Shown here: positions 9,724 to 16,716 of the stretch, one piece after another
How positions within the stretch are numbered: the stretch's first letter is position 1
How the letters are laid out: each line of letters begins with the position of its first letter
Origin: Clostridium sp.
GTDB lineage: Bacteria; Bacillota; Clostridia; Lachnospirales; Lachnospiraceae
Assembly: GCA_023667695.1 (NCBI GenBank)
Contig: JAMOZY010000025.1
Coordinates: forward strand, 1 to 37,591
DNA: 37,591 nt
Reading direction: 5' to 3'
Notes under the pieces: model-generated
The model's input: only the letters and a program-made list of their open reading frames with translations
What the model was told of the DNA's origin: nothing
Database searches by the model: none
Made by a program: the position numbers and the translations under genes

Positions 9724-9829
9724 ACTACCTCCTCTATGGCTTGCGGCACACCGGCTCAAGCAGGGTCTGCACACATTCCATCTATATTCCAAAACCATCC
9801 GTTTCAGAAGTATCTCTTATAAAACACAG

Positions 9830-9856
9830 AAAGAGACAACGCCTCCTTGTCCCTCT
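9830..9856 (-). terminator. Terminator-like hairpin between frr and uppS
   Basis: On the minus strand a 10-bp stem (two G-U pairs) with a 7-nt loop is followed by CTGTGTTTT. The U-tract is interrupted, so this could be a weak terminator or an attenuating structure that lowers uppS expression relative to frr. I did not find a convincing separate promoter for uppS. Confidence 0.4.
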
Positions 9857-9894
9857 CCGTATCAATCCAATTCCTGTTCTTTTCATTATCCAGC

Positions 9895-10440
9895 TTACAC
9901 AGTCAGGATTTCCTTGGTCTTTTCTTCTACTGTCTTATCCACCTTATCCACATATTTATCTGTCAGCTTCTGTACCTTATCCTCCAGATTCTTTAATTCA
10001 TCCTCTGAAATCTCGCTATCCTTATTCTGTTTCTTAAAGGCATCATTGGCATCCCGGCGGATGTTCCGGATGGCAACCTTGGTATTTTCACCCTTTTTCT
10101 TCACATCCTTTGCCATTTCCTTCCGGCGGTCTTCCGTTAACTCCGGAAAATTCAGACGAATCGCCTTCCCATCATTGTTCGGTGTAATTCCAAGGTCCGA
10201 ACACAGAATCGCCTTTTCAATCTCCTTAATCAGAGAAGCCTCCCAAGGCTGAATCATCAGGGTTCTTGGCTCCGGAACGGAAATATTAGCCACCTGCTGA
10301 AGCGGTGTGGGCTGTCCGTAATAATCCACCCGGATTTTATCTAATACATGGGGATTCGCACGGCCTGCACGAATACTGGAGAATTCATTCACCAGACTAT
10401 CCAGAGACTTTTCCATTTTTTCTTCATATTGCTGCAGCAT
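9895..10440 (-). CDS. frr: Ribosome recycling factor
   Basis: This factor splits post-termination ribosomes together with EF-G. The start is the ATG at 10440, with AAGGAGG eight bases upstream (181 residues; the family is about 185). A GTG seven codons earlier lacks a site. Conserved features include SIRAGRANPHVLDKI, TPLQQVANISVPEPR, and the C-terminal long-helix residues ENTKVAIRNIRRDAND. It lies 27 bp after pyrH, the common bacterial pyrH-frr arrangement. Confidence 0.98.
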   Translation of the reverse strand: MLQQYEEKMEKSLDSLVNEFSSIRAGRANPHVLDKIRVDYYGQPTPLQQVANISVPEPRTLMIQPWEASLIKEIEKAILCSDLGITPNNDGKAIRLNFPELTEDRRKEMAKDVKKKGENTKVAIRNIRRDANDAFKKQNKDSEISEDELKNLEDKVQKLTDKYVDKVDKTVEEKTKEILTV

Positions 10441-10467
10441 TCTATTTTCCTCCTTCACCACTTCTCA

Positions 10468-11169
10468 TTATGCATGAATATATGTGCCGGTAAATGTACC
10501 GGTCATTGCATTTACAATACTATTTTCACAGTTTAATCCAAACAGCTTCATCGGCATATGATGCTCCATTGCCAGTACTGCAGAAGCCAGGTCAATCACT
10601 CCAAGCTTTTGCTCTACGATATCCTGCATTTCCATCGCATCGTATTTCTTTGCATTGGGATTGACCTTTGGGTCGGAATCATACACACCGTCAATAGCCT
10701 TTCCAGACAAAATCACCTGGGCTTCTATCTCAATCGCCATTAACACAGTTGCCATATCGGTAGAAAAGTAGGGATGCCCCGTACCGCCGGCAAAAAACAC
10801 CACCGTACCGGCCTCTAATGCCTGGACTGCTTCATCCTTATTAAACAATCGGGTCATACTGCCGCAGGAAAAGGGCGTCATAATCATCGTCTTCATTCCG
10901 GCAATCCGAAACATCTCTGCCGCATAGATACAATTCATCACCGTTGCCAATATGCCAATCTGGTCTGCCTTGACCCGGTCCATATGCTCACTGGTTCTTC
11001 CCCGCCAGAAATTCCCGCCGCCAATCACGACTGCAATCTGCTTTCCAGCATCCAGCACCTGCTTCACCTGTCTTGCAGCATCCAGCACCGTTGCCTCGTC
11101 CAGTCCCGTCTTTTTATCACCGGCTAAGGCCTCACCGCTTAATTTCAATAATATACGTGTTTCTTCCAT
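10468..11169 (-). CDS. pyrH: UMP kinase
   Basis: This enzyme phosphorylates UMP to UDP in pyrimidine nucleotide synthesis. It is the bacterial hexameric, amino-acid-kinase-fold type. The N-terminal KLSGEAL motif, GGGNFWRGR, and the nucleotide-binding region with DGVYDSDPKVNPNA are visible. The 233-residue length is normal. A GAGGT site precedes the ATG. It is 17 bp downstream of the bactofilin gene and just upstream of frr. Confidence 0.98.
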   Translation of the reverse strand: MEETRILLKLSGEALAGDKKTGLDEATVLDAARQVKQVLDAGKQIAVVIGGGNFWRGRTSEHMDRVKADQIGILATVMNCIYAAEMFRIAGMKTMIMTPFSCGSMTRLFNKDEAVQALEAGTVVFFAGGTGHPYFSTDMATVLMAIEIEAQVILSGKAIDGVYDSDPKVNPNAKKYDAMEMQDIVEQKLGVIDLASAVLAMEHHMPMKLFGLNCENSIVNAMTGTFTGTYIHA

Positions 11170-11186
11170 ACCGATACCTCTATTCC

Positions 11187-12287
11187 CTATGCAAAAAAGC
11201 TCTTAACATCAATATCTGAGTAGCATTGGGAACAAAAGCCTTCAATTACGGCGCCATTATTAATCTGTACGGAACGGGATTTAATATTCCCCATAATTAC
11301 TGCCGTAGAATCTACGATAACCGGTCCCTTTACATCCAAATCACCATTGACTGCTCCTGCCACAACGGCGGACTGTGCTTCGATATTACCCACAATGACA
11401 GAGCCGACTCCCACCTTTACGCTGCCGCTGCTGACTACCTCGCCATTGATTTTTGCGGCATTGGCATAGATTTCACTGGCATTTACCTTTCCATTCACGA
11501 CTCCGCTGACAATCAGCTTTCCATAACAGTTCACATCTCCATCCACCGTTCCAATCACATCAATGGAACCATCGGTATACAGATTTCCTTCAATCCGGGT
11601 ACCCTTGGTAATGTATGTGGTGCTGTCAACCGCATCCGGATCCGGCGCCTCCTCCGGCGCTGCCGCCTTTGGTGCTGCTTCTGTCTCCTTGACTGTGGTA
11701 ATCTCGATTATCTTATCCTCTGCCATTGCAGCTTCCTCCTTCTGAGCCGTAGCTTCCTTCTGTTCTTCTGGTGCCTTTTGTTCCGCCTTTGGCTGCTCCT
11801 GCTTTTCCGCCTTCGGCTCTACTGCCTTTTTGGCCTCGCTGGCTGCCTTTGCCTTTTTCTTCGGCTTCTCTTCCTGCTCCGGTTCCGGTTTTTCTTCACC
11901 GACAGGCTCAGAGACCGCAACAGAAGCCTTCTCATCCGGTTCCTCCGCCGGAGCCGCAGTCTCGGTCCGAATGGTATCCAAAACAGACTTTGCAAACTCC
12001 TCTGGTGTAGCCTGGCTGGACAAAGCCTCTTCGATATCTTCCTCGTCCAAATCGAATTCCTCTAAATCTTCCAAATCTACTTCATCCAGAATACCATCCT
12101 CTCCGGTGGTCTGTCCCGCCGGTTCTTCTTCCATGGTATTTACATACTCCTCATCCTCCGGCTGTGCGTCCTCCAAGGTGTTTACCATATCCTCATCATC
12201 ATATTCATTTACCATTTCTTCATTGTCCGGAATCAATTCATTCACGGCCTGTTTCATGTCATTTTTAAAATCCTTAAAAAATCCCAT
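11187..12287 (-). CDS. Bactofilin-family protein with long acidic and Ala/Lys/Glu-rich N-terminus
   Basis: The C-terminal third (about residues 235-345) is a bactofilin (PF04519-type) repeat fold. Short beta turns such as GTRIEGNLYTDGSIDVIG, GDVNCYGKLIVSG and NGKVNASEIYANA recur at regular spacing, as expected for a right-handed beta-helix that polymerises into filaments without nucleotide. The N-terminal ~230 residues are disordered: first very acidic, then a Lys/Ala/Pro/Glu-rich linker. The start is the ATG at 12287 with AAGGAGGGC upstream (366 residues). An earlier in-frame start at 12335 is less likely. The C-terminus has an isolated CSQC pair. It is co-transcribed after a small membrane protein (20 bp apart) and precedes pyrH by 17 bp. 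Bactofilins act in cell shape and envelope scaffolding; the role here is not known. Confidence 0.88.
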   Translation of the reverse strand: MGFFKDFKNDMKQAVNELIPDNEEMVNEYDDEDMVNTLEDAQPEDEEYVNTMEEEPAGQTTGEDGILDEVDLEDLEEFDLDEEDIEEALSSQATPEEFAKSVLDTIRTETAAPAEEPDEKASVAVSEPVGEEKPEPEQEEKPKKKAKAASEAKKAVEPKAEKQEQPKAEQKAPEEQKEATAQKEEAAMAEDKIIEITTVKETEAAPKAAAPEEAPDPDAVDSTTYITKGTRIEGNLYTDGSIDVIGTVDGDVNCYGKLIVSGVVNGKVNASEIYANAAKINGEVVSSGSVKVGVGSVIVGNIEAQSAVVAGAVNGDLDVKGPVIVDSTAVIMGNIKSRSVQINNGAVIEGFCSQCYSDIDVKSFFA

Positions 12288-12307
12288 CTTGCCCTCCTTA
12301 TCTGACA

Positions 12308-12502
12308 TTAAAATATGGGAATCAGAGCTATACATCCATATAACTGATGAATCAACTGATTTAATTGAATGACACGAATCAGAAGATAGATATTCAGTGC
12401 TACGGAAGCCAGAACCAGACCGACTGCAAGCAGAATGAGTCCTTTTTTTATCCGGTTAATCCGTTTTCTTCTTGTTAATTCCTGGGATTTCTGTTCTGTC
12501 AT
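12308..12502 (-). CDS. Small single-pass membrane protein upstream of bactofilin
   Basis: This is a 64-residue protein with a basic N-terminus (ELTRRKRINRIKK), then a hydrophobic helix of about 22 residues (GLILLAVGLVLASVALNIYLL), and a short tail (VIQLNQLIHQLYG). By the positive-inside rule the N-terminus should be cytosolic. A GAGGA site precedes the ATG, and an extended -10 promoter lies about 70 bp upstream. It is the first gene of the block leading into the bactofilin. I recognise no family. Its position suggests a membrane partner or anchor for the bactofilin, which is inference. Confidence 0.7.
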   Translation of the reverse strand: MTEQKSQELTRRKRINRIKKGLILLAVGLVLASVALNIYLLIRVIQLNQLIHQLYGCIALIPIF

Positions 12503-12577
12503 TTCATTTCCTCATTTATTGTTTTCTATCCTGTATGAACCGGTACCCAAAAAACACCAATTTTCACACATAGGGGA

Positions 12578-12586
12578 ATTATAGCA
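12578..12586 (-). promoter_or_regulatory. Predicted extended -10 promoter for the bactofilin/pyrH block
   Basis: TATAAT at 12578-12583 is preceded by TG one base upstream (TGCTATAAT), the extended -10 pattern. No good -35 is present at the usual distance. It lies in the 99-bp gap after trpG and would give a leader of about 70 nt. Confidence 0.55.
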
Positions 12587-12601
12587 TATCTGGAATCAAA
12601 T

Positions 12602-13171
12602 TTATAGTACCAAAAAGAAATTCTTCAAAATCAATGCTCCCTTTGGTGTCAAAATCGATTCCGGATGGAACTGCAAACCGTAAACCGGATTATCCCTGTG
12701 TCCCACTGCCATCACTTCCCCATCCTCTGTCCGTCCCAGAATCTTCAGGGAATCCGGAAGCGTTTCCGGCAGTACTGCCAGGGAATGATACCGTGCCGCC
12801 TCGATTTCTTCCGGCAATCCCTGGAAAATAGGGGATGTCGTATCAATCCGTACCCGGGACATCTTTCCGTGCATCAACTGACGGGCATAAGAAACCGTAG
12901 CTCCATAGGCTTCACAGATTGACTGATGGCCCAGACAGACCCCCAGTATCGGAATCTCACTTCCCAGCTCCCGGACTGCCTGTATGCAGATACCTGCCTC
13001 GGAAGGCTTTCCCGGTCCCGGGGAAAGAATGATGGCATCCGGACCAGCGCTGCGGATTTCCTCTATGGTCCATTCATCATTCCGAATCACCTGGATATCC
13101 TGTCGTATGGAACCGACCAGCTGATATAAATTATAAGAAAAGCTGTCATAATTATCAATCAATAAAATCAT
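12602..13171 (-). CDS. trpG: Anthranilate synthase component II (glutamine amidotransferase)
   Basis: This subunit releases ammonia from glutamine for anthranilate synthesis; it may also serve aminodeoxychorismate synthase (PabA). The start is placed at 13171, where GGGAGG precedes an ATG overlapping the trpE stop as ATGA, giving MILLIDNYDSFSYNL (189 residues). The upstream extension is not conserved. The class I triad is complete: Cys79 in GVCLGHQ, and His169 and Glu171 in QFHPES. Pairing with a TrpE rather than a PabB supports the anthranilate assignment. Amphibolic use for folate cannot be excluded, since no separate pabA is visible. Confidence 0.93.
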   Translation of the reverse strand: MILLIDNYDSFSYNLYQLVGSIRQDIQVIRNDEWTIEEIRSAGPDAIILSPGPGKPSEAGICIQAVRELGSEIPILGVCLGHQSICEAYGATVSYARQLMHGKMSRVRIDTTSPIFQGLPEEIEAARYHSLAVLPETLPDSLKILGRTEDGEVMAVGHRDNPVYGLQFHPESILTPKGALILKNFFLVL

Positions 13172-14652
13172 CCGTCTATTCCTCCCTGTGCCTGGCTTAA
13201 TGCTTCCATTACAGCCTTTGCCTTGTTGATGCATTCCTGATATTCCGTTTCCGGTACACTATCCGCCACGATTCCTGCCCCGCTTCGGACAAATACCTTC
13301 CCGTTCTTCTTAAATGCAAGCCGGATGGAAATGCAGGTATCCAGATTACCGGTAAAGTCCAGATAACCGATGGCGCCACCATAGATACCCCGCTTATTAT
13401 TTTCCAACTGATTGATGATTTCACAGGCCCGGATTTTCGGCGCACCGGATAAGGTACCTGCCGGAAGTACGGCATCCACGGCATCCAGTGCGGTTTTATC
13501 CTCTCTTATCATTCCACGAACCGTAGAGCCAATATGCATGACATGGGAATATCGTTCAATAGACATGTATTTTTCGACCTCTACCGTGCCAAACCGACTG
13601 ATTTTGCCGATATCATTCCGTCCCAGGTCCACCAGCATATTATGCTCCGAGCATTCCTTTTCATCTGCCAGCAGCTCCTGCTCCAGCCTCAGGTCCTCTT
13701 CTACCGTCTTCCCCCGGGGCCGGGTTCCCGCCAGTGGAAAGGTATGCAGCTCTCCATCCTTCAGCTTTACAAGAGTCTCCGGTGAAGCTCCGGCAATCTC
13801 TAAGGTGTCACTGGAAAAATAAAACATATACGGCGACGGATTCAAAGTACGAAGTACCCGGTAGGTATCCAGCAGGCTTCCTTCAAAATCCGCTTCGAAC
13901 CGATTGGATAACACCACCTGAAAAATATCCCCTTCCTTAATATGATGCTTTGCCTTTTGCACCATGTCACAGAATTCCTGCTTTTGGAATAAGGGCCGGA
14001 ACTCTGATTTTAGTATTCCCGGCTCCGGAGCCTGATACGTACCGGTTTGAACCAGACGGCACATTTCCTCCAAATCCTCGAATGCCTTGGGATAGGATGT
14101 GTCTAAGTGTTCCGTCCCGGCATTTACAATAAAAATAATCTTTTGCCGGAAATGGTCAAAACAGATTACCTTGTCAAACAGCATTAAGTCGGCATCATTA
14201 AAATGCTCCTGGTCCTCTGCATCCAGCTTCAGAACCGGCTCACTGTATTTGATATAATCATAGGAAAAATACCCTACCAGACCACCGGTAAAGGGCGGAA
14301 GGCTCTCCAGCTTCGGACTCTTGTAATCTGCAAGAATCTGCTTCAGGCAGGCACCCGGATGCTGTGTTTCAAAGCTTTCTGTCTCTCCGGTTTCTTTTCT
14401 TACGGTTACAACTCCGTTCAGACAGGTAATCTCTAAGGTAGGATGATAGCCAAGAAAGGTATACCGTCCCCATTTCTGCGTATCCTCAATGCTCTCCAAA
14501 ATGTAACAATGATGGCTGACATTCTGGAGAATACGAAGCACCTCGATGGGCGTCCGCATATCAGAATAAATCTCCCTGCTGATGGGAATCACCTTATAAT
14601 CTCCCGTTCCTGCCAGTTCCTTTGCCTCTTCCAATGTCATCTGGTGCTGCAT
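13168..14652 (-). CDS. trpE: Anthranilate synthase component I
   Basis: This subunit makes anthranilate from chorismate, the first step of tryptophan synthesis. The start is the ATG at 14652, after AAGGAG (494 residues). Assignment to TrpE rather than PabB rests on the PLAGTRPRG motif, where PabB proteins carry Lys in place of Ala. It is also supported by the N-terminal YILESIED segment, which resembles the LLES tryptophan feedback site. Further motifs are PAGTLSGAPKIRA, GGAIGYLDFTGN, and VRSGAGIVADSVPE. It overlaps trpG by 4 bp. No other trp genes are adjacent. It has its own strong promoter and a leader of about 155 nt. Confidence 0.95.
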   Translation of the reverse strand: MQHQMTLEEAKELAGTGDYKVIPISREIYSDMRTPIEVLRILQNVSHHCYILESIEDTQKWGRYTFLGYHPTLEITCLNGVVTVRKETGETESFETQHPGACLKQILADYKSPKLESLPPFTGGLVGYFSYDYIKYSEPVLKLDAEDQEHFNDADLMLFDKVICFDHFRQKIIFIVNAGTEHLDTSYPKAFEDLEEMCRLVQTGTYQAPEPGILKSEFRPLFQKQEFCDMVQKAKHHIKEGDIFQVVLSNRFEADFEGSLLDTYRVLRTLNPSPYMFYFSSDTLEIAGASPETLVKLKDGELHTFPLAGTRPRGKTVEEDLRLEQELLADEKECSEHNMLVDLGRNDIGKISRFGTVEVEKYMSIERYSHVMHIGSTVRGMIREDKTALDAVDAVLPAGTLSGAPKIRACEIINQLENNKRGIYGGAIGYLDFTGNLDTCISIRLAFKKNGKVFVRSGAGIVADSVPETEYQECINKAKAVMEALSQAQGGIDG

Positions 14653-14816
14653 TACAATCTCCTTTCCTGCTCTATCTCCATTGCTTACCTCTGTGAAGGT
14701 GAATCTTCCCTGCCATTTCATTCATGCAAATCATAAAAATTCCCTGGCATTCATATGCATTCCTATGATTGCCAAGGATAAAATCCCGCCTTAACAGTTT
14801 CCATTTTATCAGATTT

Positions 14817-14844
14817 ATTATACTAAGCATCCAATATTTGTCAA
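14817..14844 (-). promoter_or_regulatory. Predicted sigma-A promoter for trpE-trpG
   Basis: TTGACA (14839-14844) and TATAAT (14817-14822) are both perfect consensus hexamers with a 16-bp spacer. It starts just past the GNAT stop codon. The predicted leader to the trpE ATG is about 155 nt, which is too short for a typical T-box, and no T-box signature was seen. Confidence 0.85.
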
Positions 14845-14860
14845 GTAGTTCCCACACTGG

Positions 14861-15292
14861 TCAATCCGTCTCTCTCAGATACTGAATCATACCCGGCCCC
14901 AGCTGGTCTGTGGGTCTTGCCAGAAAACCATGGGATTCATAAAAAAGCTCTCTGCCCTTGGCGCACATCAGACAAAGCATCATTTCCGTATTTTCCATTC
15001 GAAGCTCCTCTGCTTTTTCTTTTAAAGCAGTCAGAACCTTAGAACCGATTCCTCTCCCCTGTGCCTTAGGCAATACGATTAAATCCTGCACATAGCAGAT
15101 TACGGCTCCGTCTCCAACCAGACGCCCCATACCTACACAGGTATCCTCCAGATATGCGGTTACAATAAATAAGCTGCTTTTTAATGCAGCCTTTGCCTGT
15201 TCCCGGAGGAGGGGCTTCCACTGTACCTGACTGCGAAGGCTCAGATAGGTATCCACATCCAGCGCATTGTATTTCAATTCAACTTCCTTCAT
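14861..15292 (-). CDS. GNAT-family N-acetyltransferase
   Basis: This 143-residue single-domain acetyltransferase contains the acetyl-CoA binding motif A (VLPKAQGRGIGSKVL, about residues 74-88), with the Q/RxxGxG/A core as QGRGIG. A C-terminal ELFYESHGF segment is typical of the fold. The substrate cannot be read from sequence. It follows hisF by 44 bp and is the last gene before the trpE promoter, so it is probably in the his operon. AAGGA precedes the ATG. Confidence 0.9.
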   Translation of the reverse strand: MKEVELKYNALDVDTYLSLRSQVQWKPLLREQAKAALKSSLFIVTAYLEDTCVGMGRLVGDGAVICYVQDLIVLPKAQGRGIGSKVLTALKEKAEELRMENTEMMLCLMCAKGRELFYESHGFLARPTDQLGPGMIQYLRETD

Positions 15293-15336
15293 TGGTTAAT
15301 CCTTCTTCCCTCTACCGCCATTCAAACCGCCTGCCC

Positions 15337-16098
15337 TTATAACCGGACCGACAGCCCCTGCTCCTGCAGATACTTCTTCAAATCCATAATTTCCAATTCT
15401 TTATAATGAAACAAAGAAGCAGCCAGGGCGGCATCTGCCTTTCCTGCCGTTAATGCCTCGTAAAAATGCGCTTTAGTACCTGCACCGCCGGATGCAATGA
15501 CCGGAATCTTCACCTGCTCCGAAATCAATCTGGTTAATTCAATATCATATCCGGCCTTTGTGCCATCACAGTCCATGCTGGTCAGAAGAATCTCACCGGC
15601 CCCCAGTTTTTCCGCCTGAGCGGCCCATTCCACTGCATCTTTTCCAACATCGACCCGTCCGCCGTTCTTGAATATATTCCAGCCGGAACCATCTGCCCGC
15701 CGTCTGGCATCAATCGCCACCACCACACACTGGCTGCCGAATTTCTCTGCCGCATCTGAAATCAGCCGGGGGTGTTCAATCGCAGAAGAATTGATGGATA
15801 CCTTATCTGCTCCTTCCCGAAGAATTGCCCGGAAGTCCTCGACGGTACGGATACCGCCGCCTACCGTAAATGGAATAAATACCGTCTCTGCCACTCTTCG
15901 CACCATATCCACCACAATGGACCTGGCATCGGAAGAAGCGGTAATATCCAGAAATACCAGTTCATCTGCGCCTGCCCGGTCATAGGCAGCCGCTATCTCC
16001 ACCGGATCACCGGCGTCCTGAAGATTCACGAAGTTTACTCCCTTGACCACCCGTCCCTGGTTCACATCCAGACAGGGTATGATTCTCTTTGTATGCAT
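15337..16098 (-). CDS. hisF: Imidazole glycerol phosphate synthase, cyclase subunit
   Basis: With HisH it forms IGP synthase, using ammonia and PRFAR to make imidazole glycerol phosphate (histidine pathway) and AICAR. It is a 253-residue TIM barrel. The two catalytic aspartates are at the expected positions, D11 in [13 protein letters not shown] and D130 in VVAIDAR. Phosphate-binding loops GGGIRT and SGGAGT are also present. Its ATG directly follows the hisH TAA with no gap, so the two subunits are translated together. Other his genes are not in the window. Confidence 0.98.
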   Translation of the reverse strand: MHTKRIIPCLDVNQGRVVKGVNFVNLQDAGDPVEIAAAYDRAGADELVFLDITASSDARSIVVDMVRRVAETVFIPFTVGGGIRTVEDFRAILREGADKVSINSSAIEHPRLISDAAEKFGSQCVVVAIDARRRADGSGWNIFKNGGRVDVGKDAVEWAAQAEKLGAGEILLTSMDCDGTKAGYDIELTRLISEQVKIPVIASGGAGTKAHFYEALTAGKADAALAASLFHYKELEIMDLKKYLQEQGLSVRL

Positions 16099-16716
16099 TT
16101 ACTCCGCCTCCCCAATCCGAATAAAATTCTTTAATATCTGAAGCCCTGTGGTACCGCTTTTTTCCGGATGAAACTGACAGGCAAAGATATGGCCATGCTC
16201 TACTGCCGCATGGATTCTGGCAGAATAAACCGTCGTCGCAGCCACATCCCCTTCCTGTGCCGCCTGCAAATAATAAGAATGCACAAAATAAACATAAGGA
16301 TTGGCTGGCAGTCCCTGAAATAATGCCGACTCCGGTTTGAATTCTAAAGAATTCCAACCCATATGCGGGATTTTCAAATCCGGAGCATCCGGTATCTTCG
16401 TAATCCTGCCATCCAGAATCCCCAGTCCGGATACCCCTTCACTTTCTTCACTGGTCTTGAATAAGAGCTGTAATCCCAGACAGATTCCAAGAAAAGGAAT
16501 CTTCCGGTCCACCACATCATAAATGGTATTGACCAATTGATATTCCCGCAGCTTTCCCATAGCATCTCCAAAGCTTCCTACACCCGGAAGAATCACCCGG
16601 TCGCTGCTTAAAATAACATCCCGGTCCCTGGTAATACAGACCTCCTGTCCCAGAAAGCACAATGCTTTTTCCACACTCTTTATATTTCCTGCATCATAGT
16701 CTATTACTGCTATCAT
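16099..16716 (-). CDS. hisH: Imidazole glycerol phosphate synthase, glutamine amidotransferase subunit
   Basis: This class I glutaminase subunit delivers ammonia through the HisF barrel. The triad is complete: Cys79 in FLGICLGLQLLF, His183 and Glu185 in FHPEKSG. The oxyanion-region motif PGVGSFGDAM is typical. It is 205 residues long. Its ATG overlaps the stop codon of the upstream acidic membrane protein gene as ATGA, so it is translationally coupled to a gene with no known link to histidine synthesis. Confidence 0.98.
   Translation of the reverse strand: MIAVIDYDAGNIKSVEKALCFLGQEVCITRDRDVILSSDRVILPGVGSFGDAMGKLREYQLVNTIYDVVDRKIPFLGICLGLQLLFKTSEESEGVSGLGILDGRITKIPDAPDLKIPHMGWNSLEFKPESALFQGLPANPYVYFVHSYYLQAAQEGDVAATTVYSARIHAAVEHGHIFACQFHPEKSGTTGLQILKNFIRIGEAE

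Noticed and set aside
11226-12065. Plus-strand frame of about 279 codons opposite the bactofilin
   Set aside because: It is antisense to low-complexity Lys/Glu/Ala codons that read as Leu/Phe-rich; no start signal.
14759-14800. Second possible short leader frame (13 codons with one Trp) before trpE
   Set aside because: No ribosome site precedes it, and it lies right at the expected transcription start.
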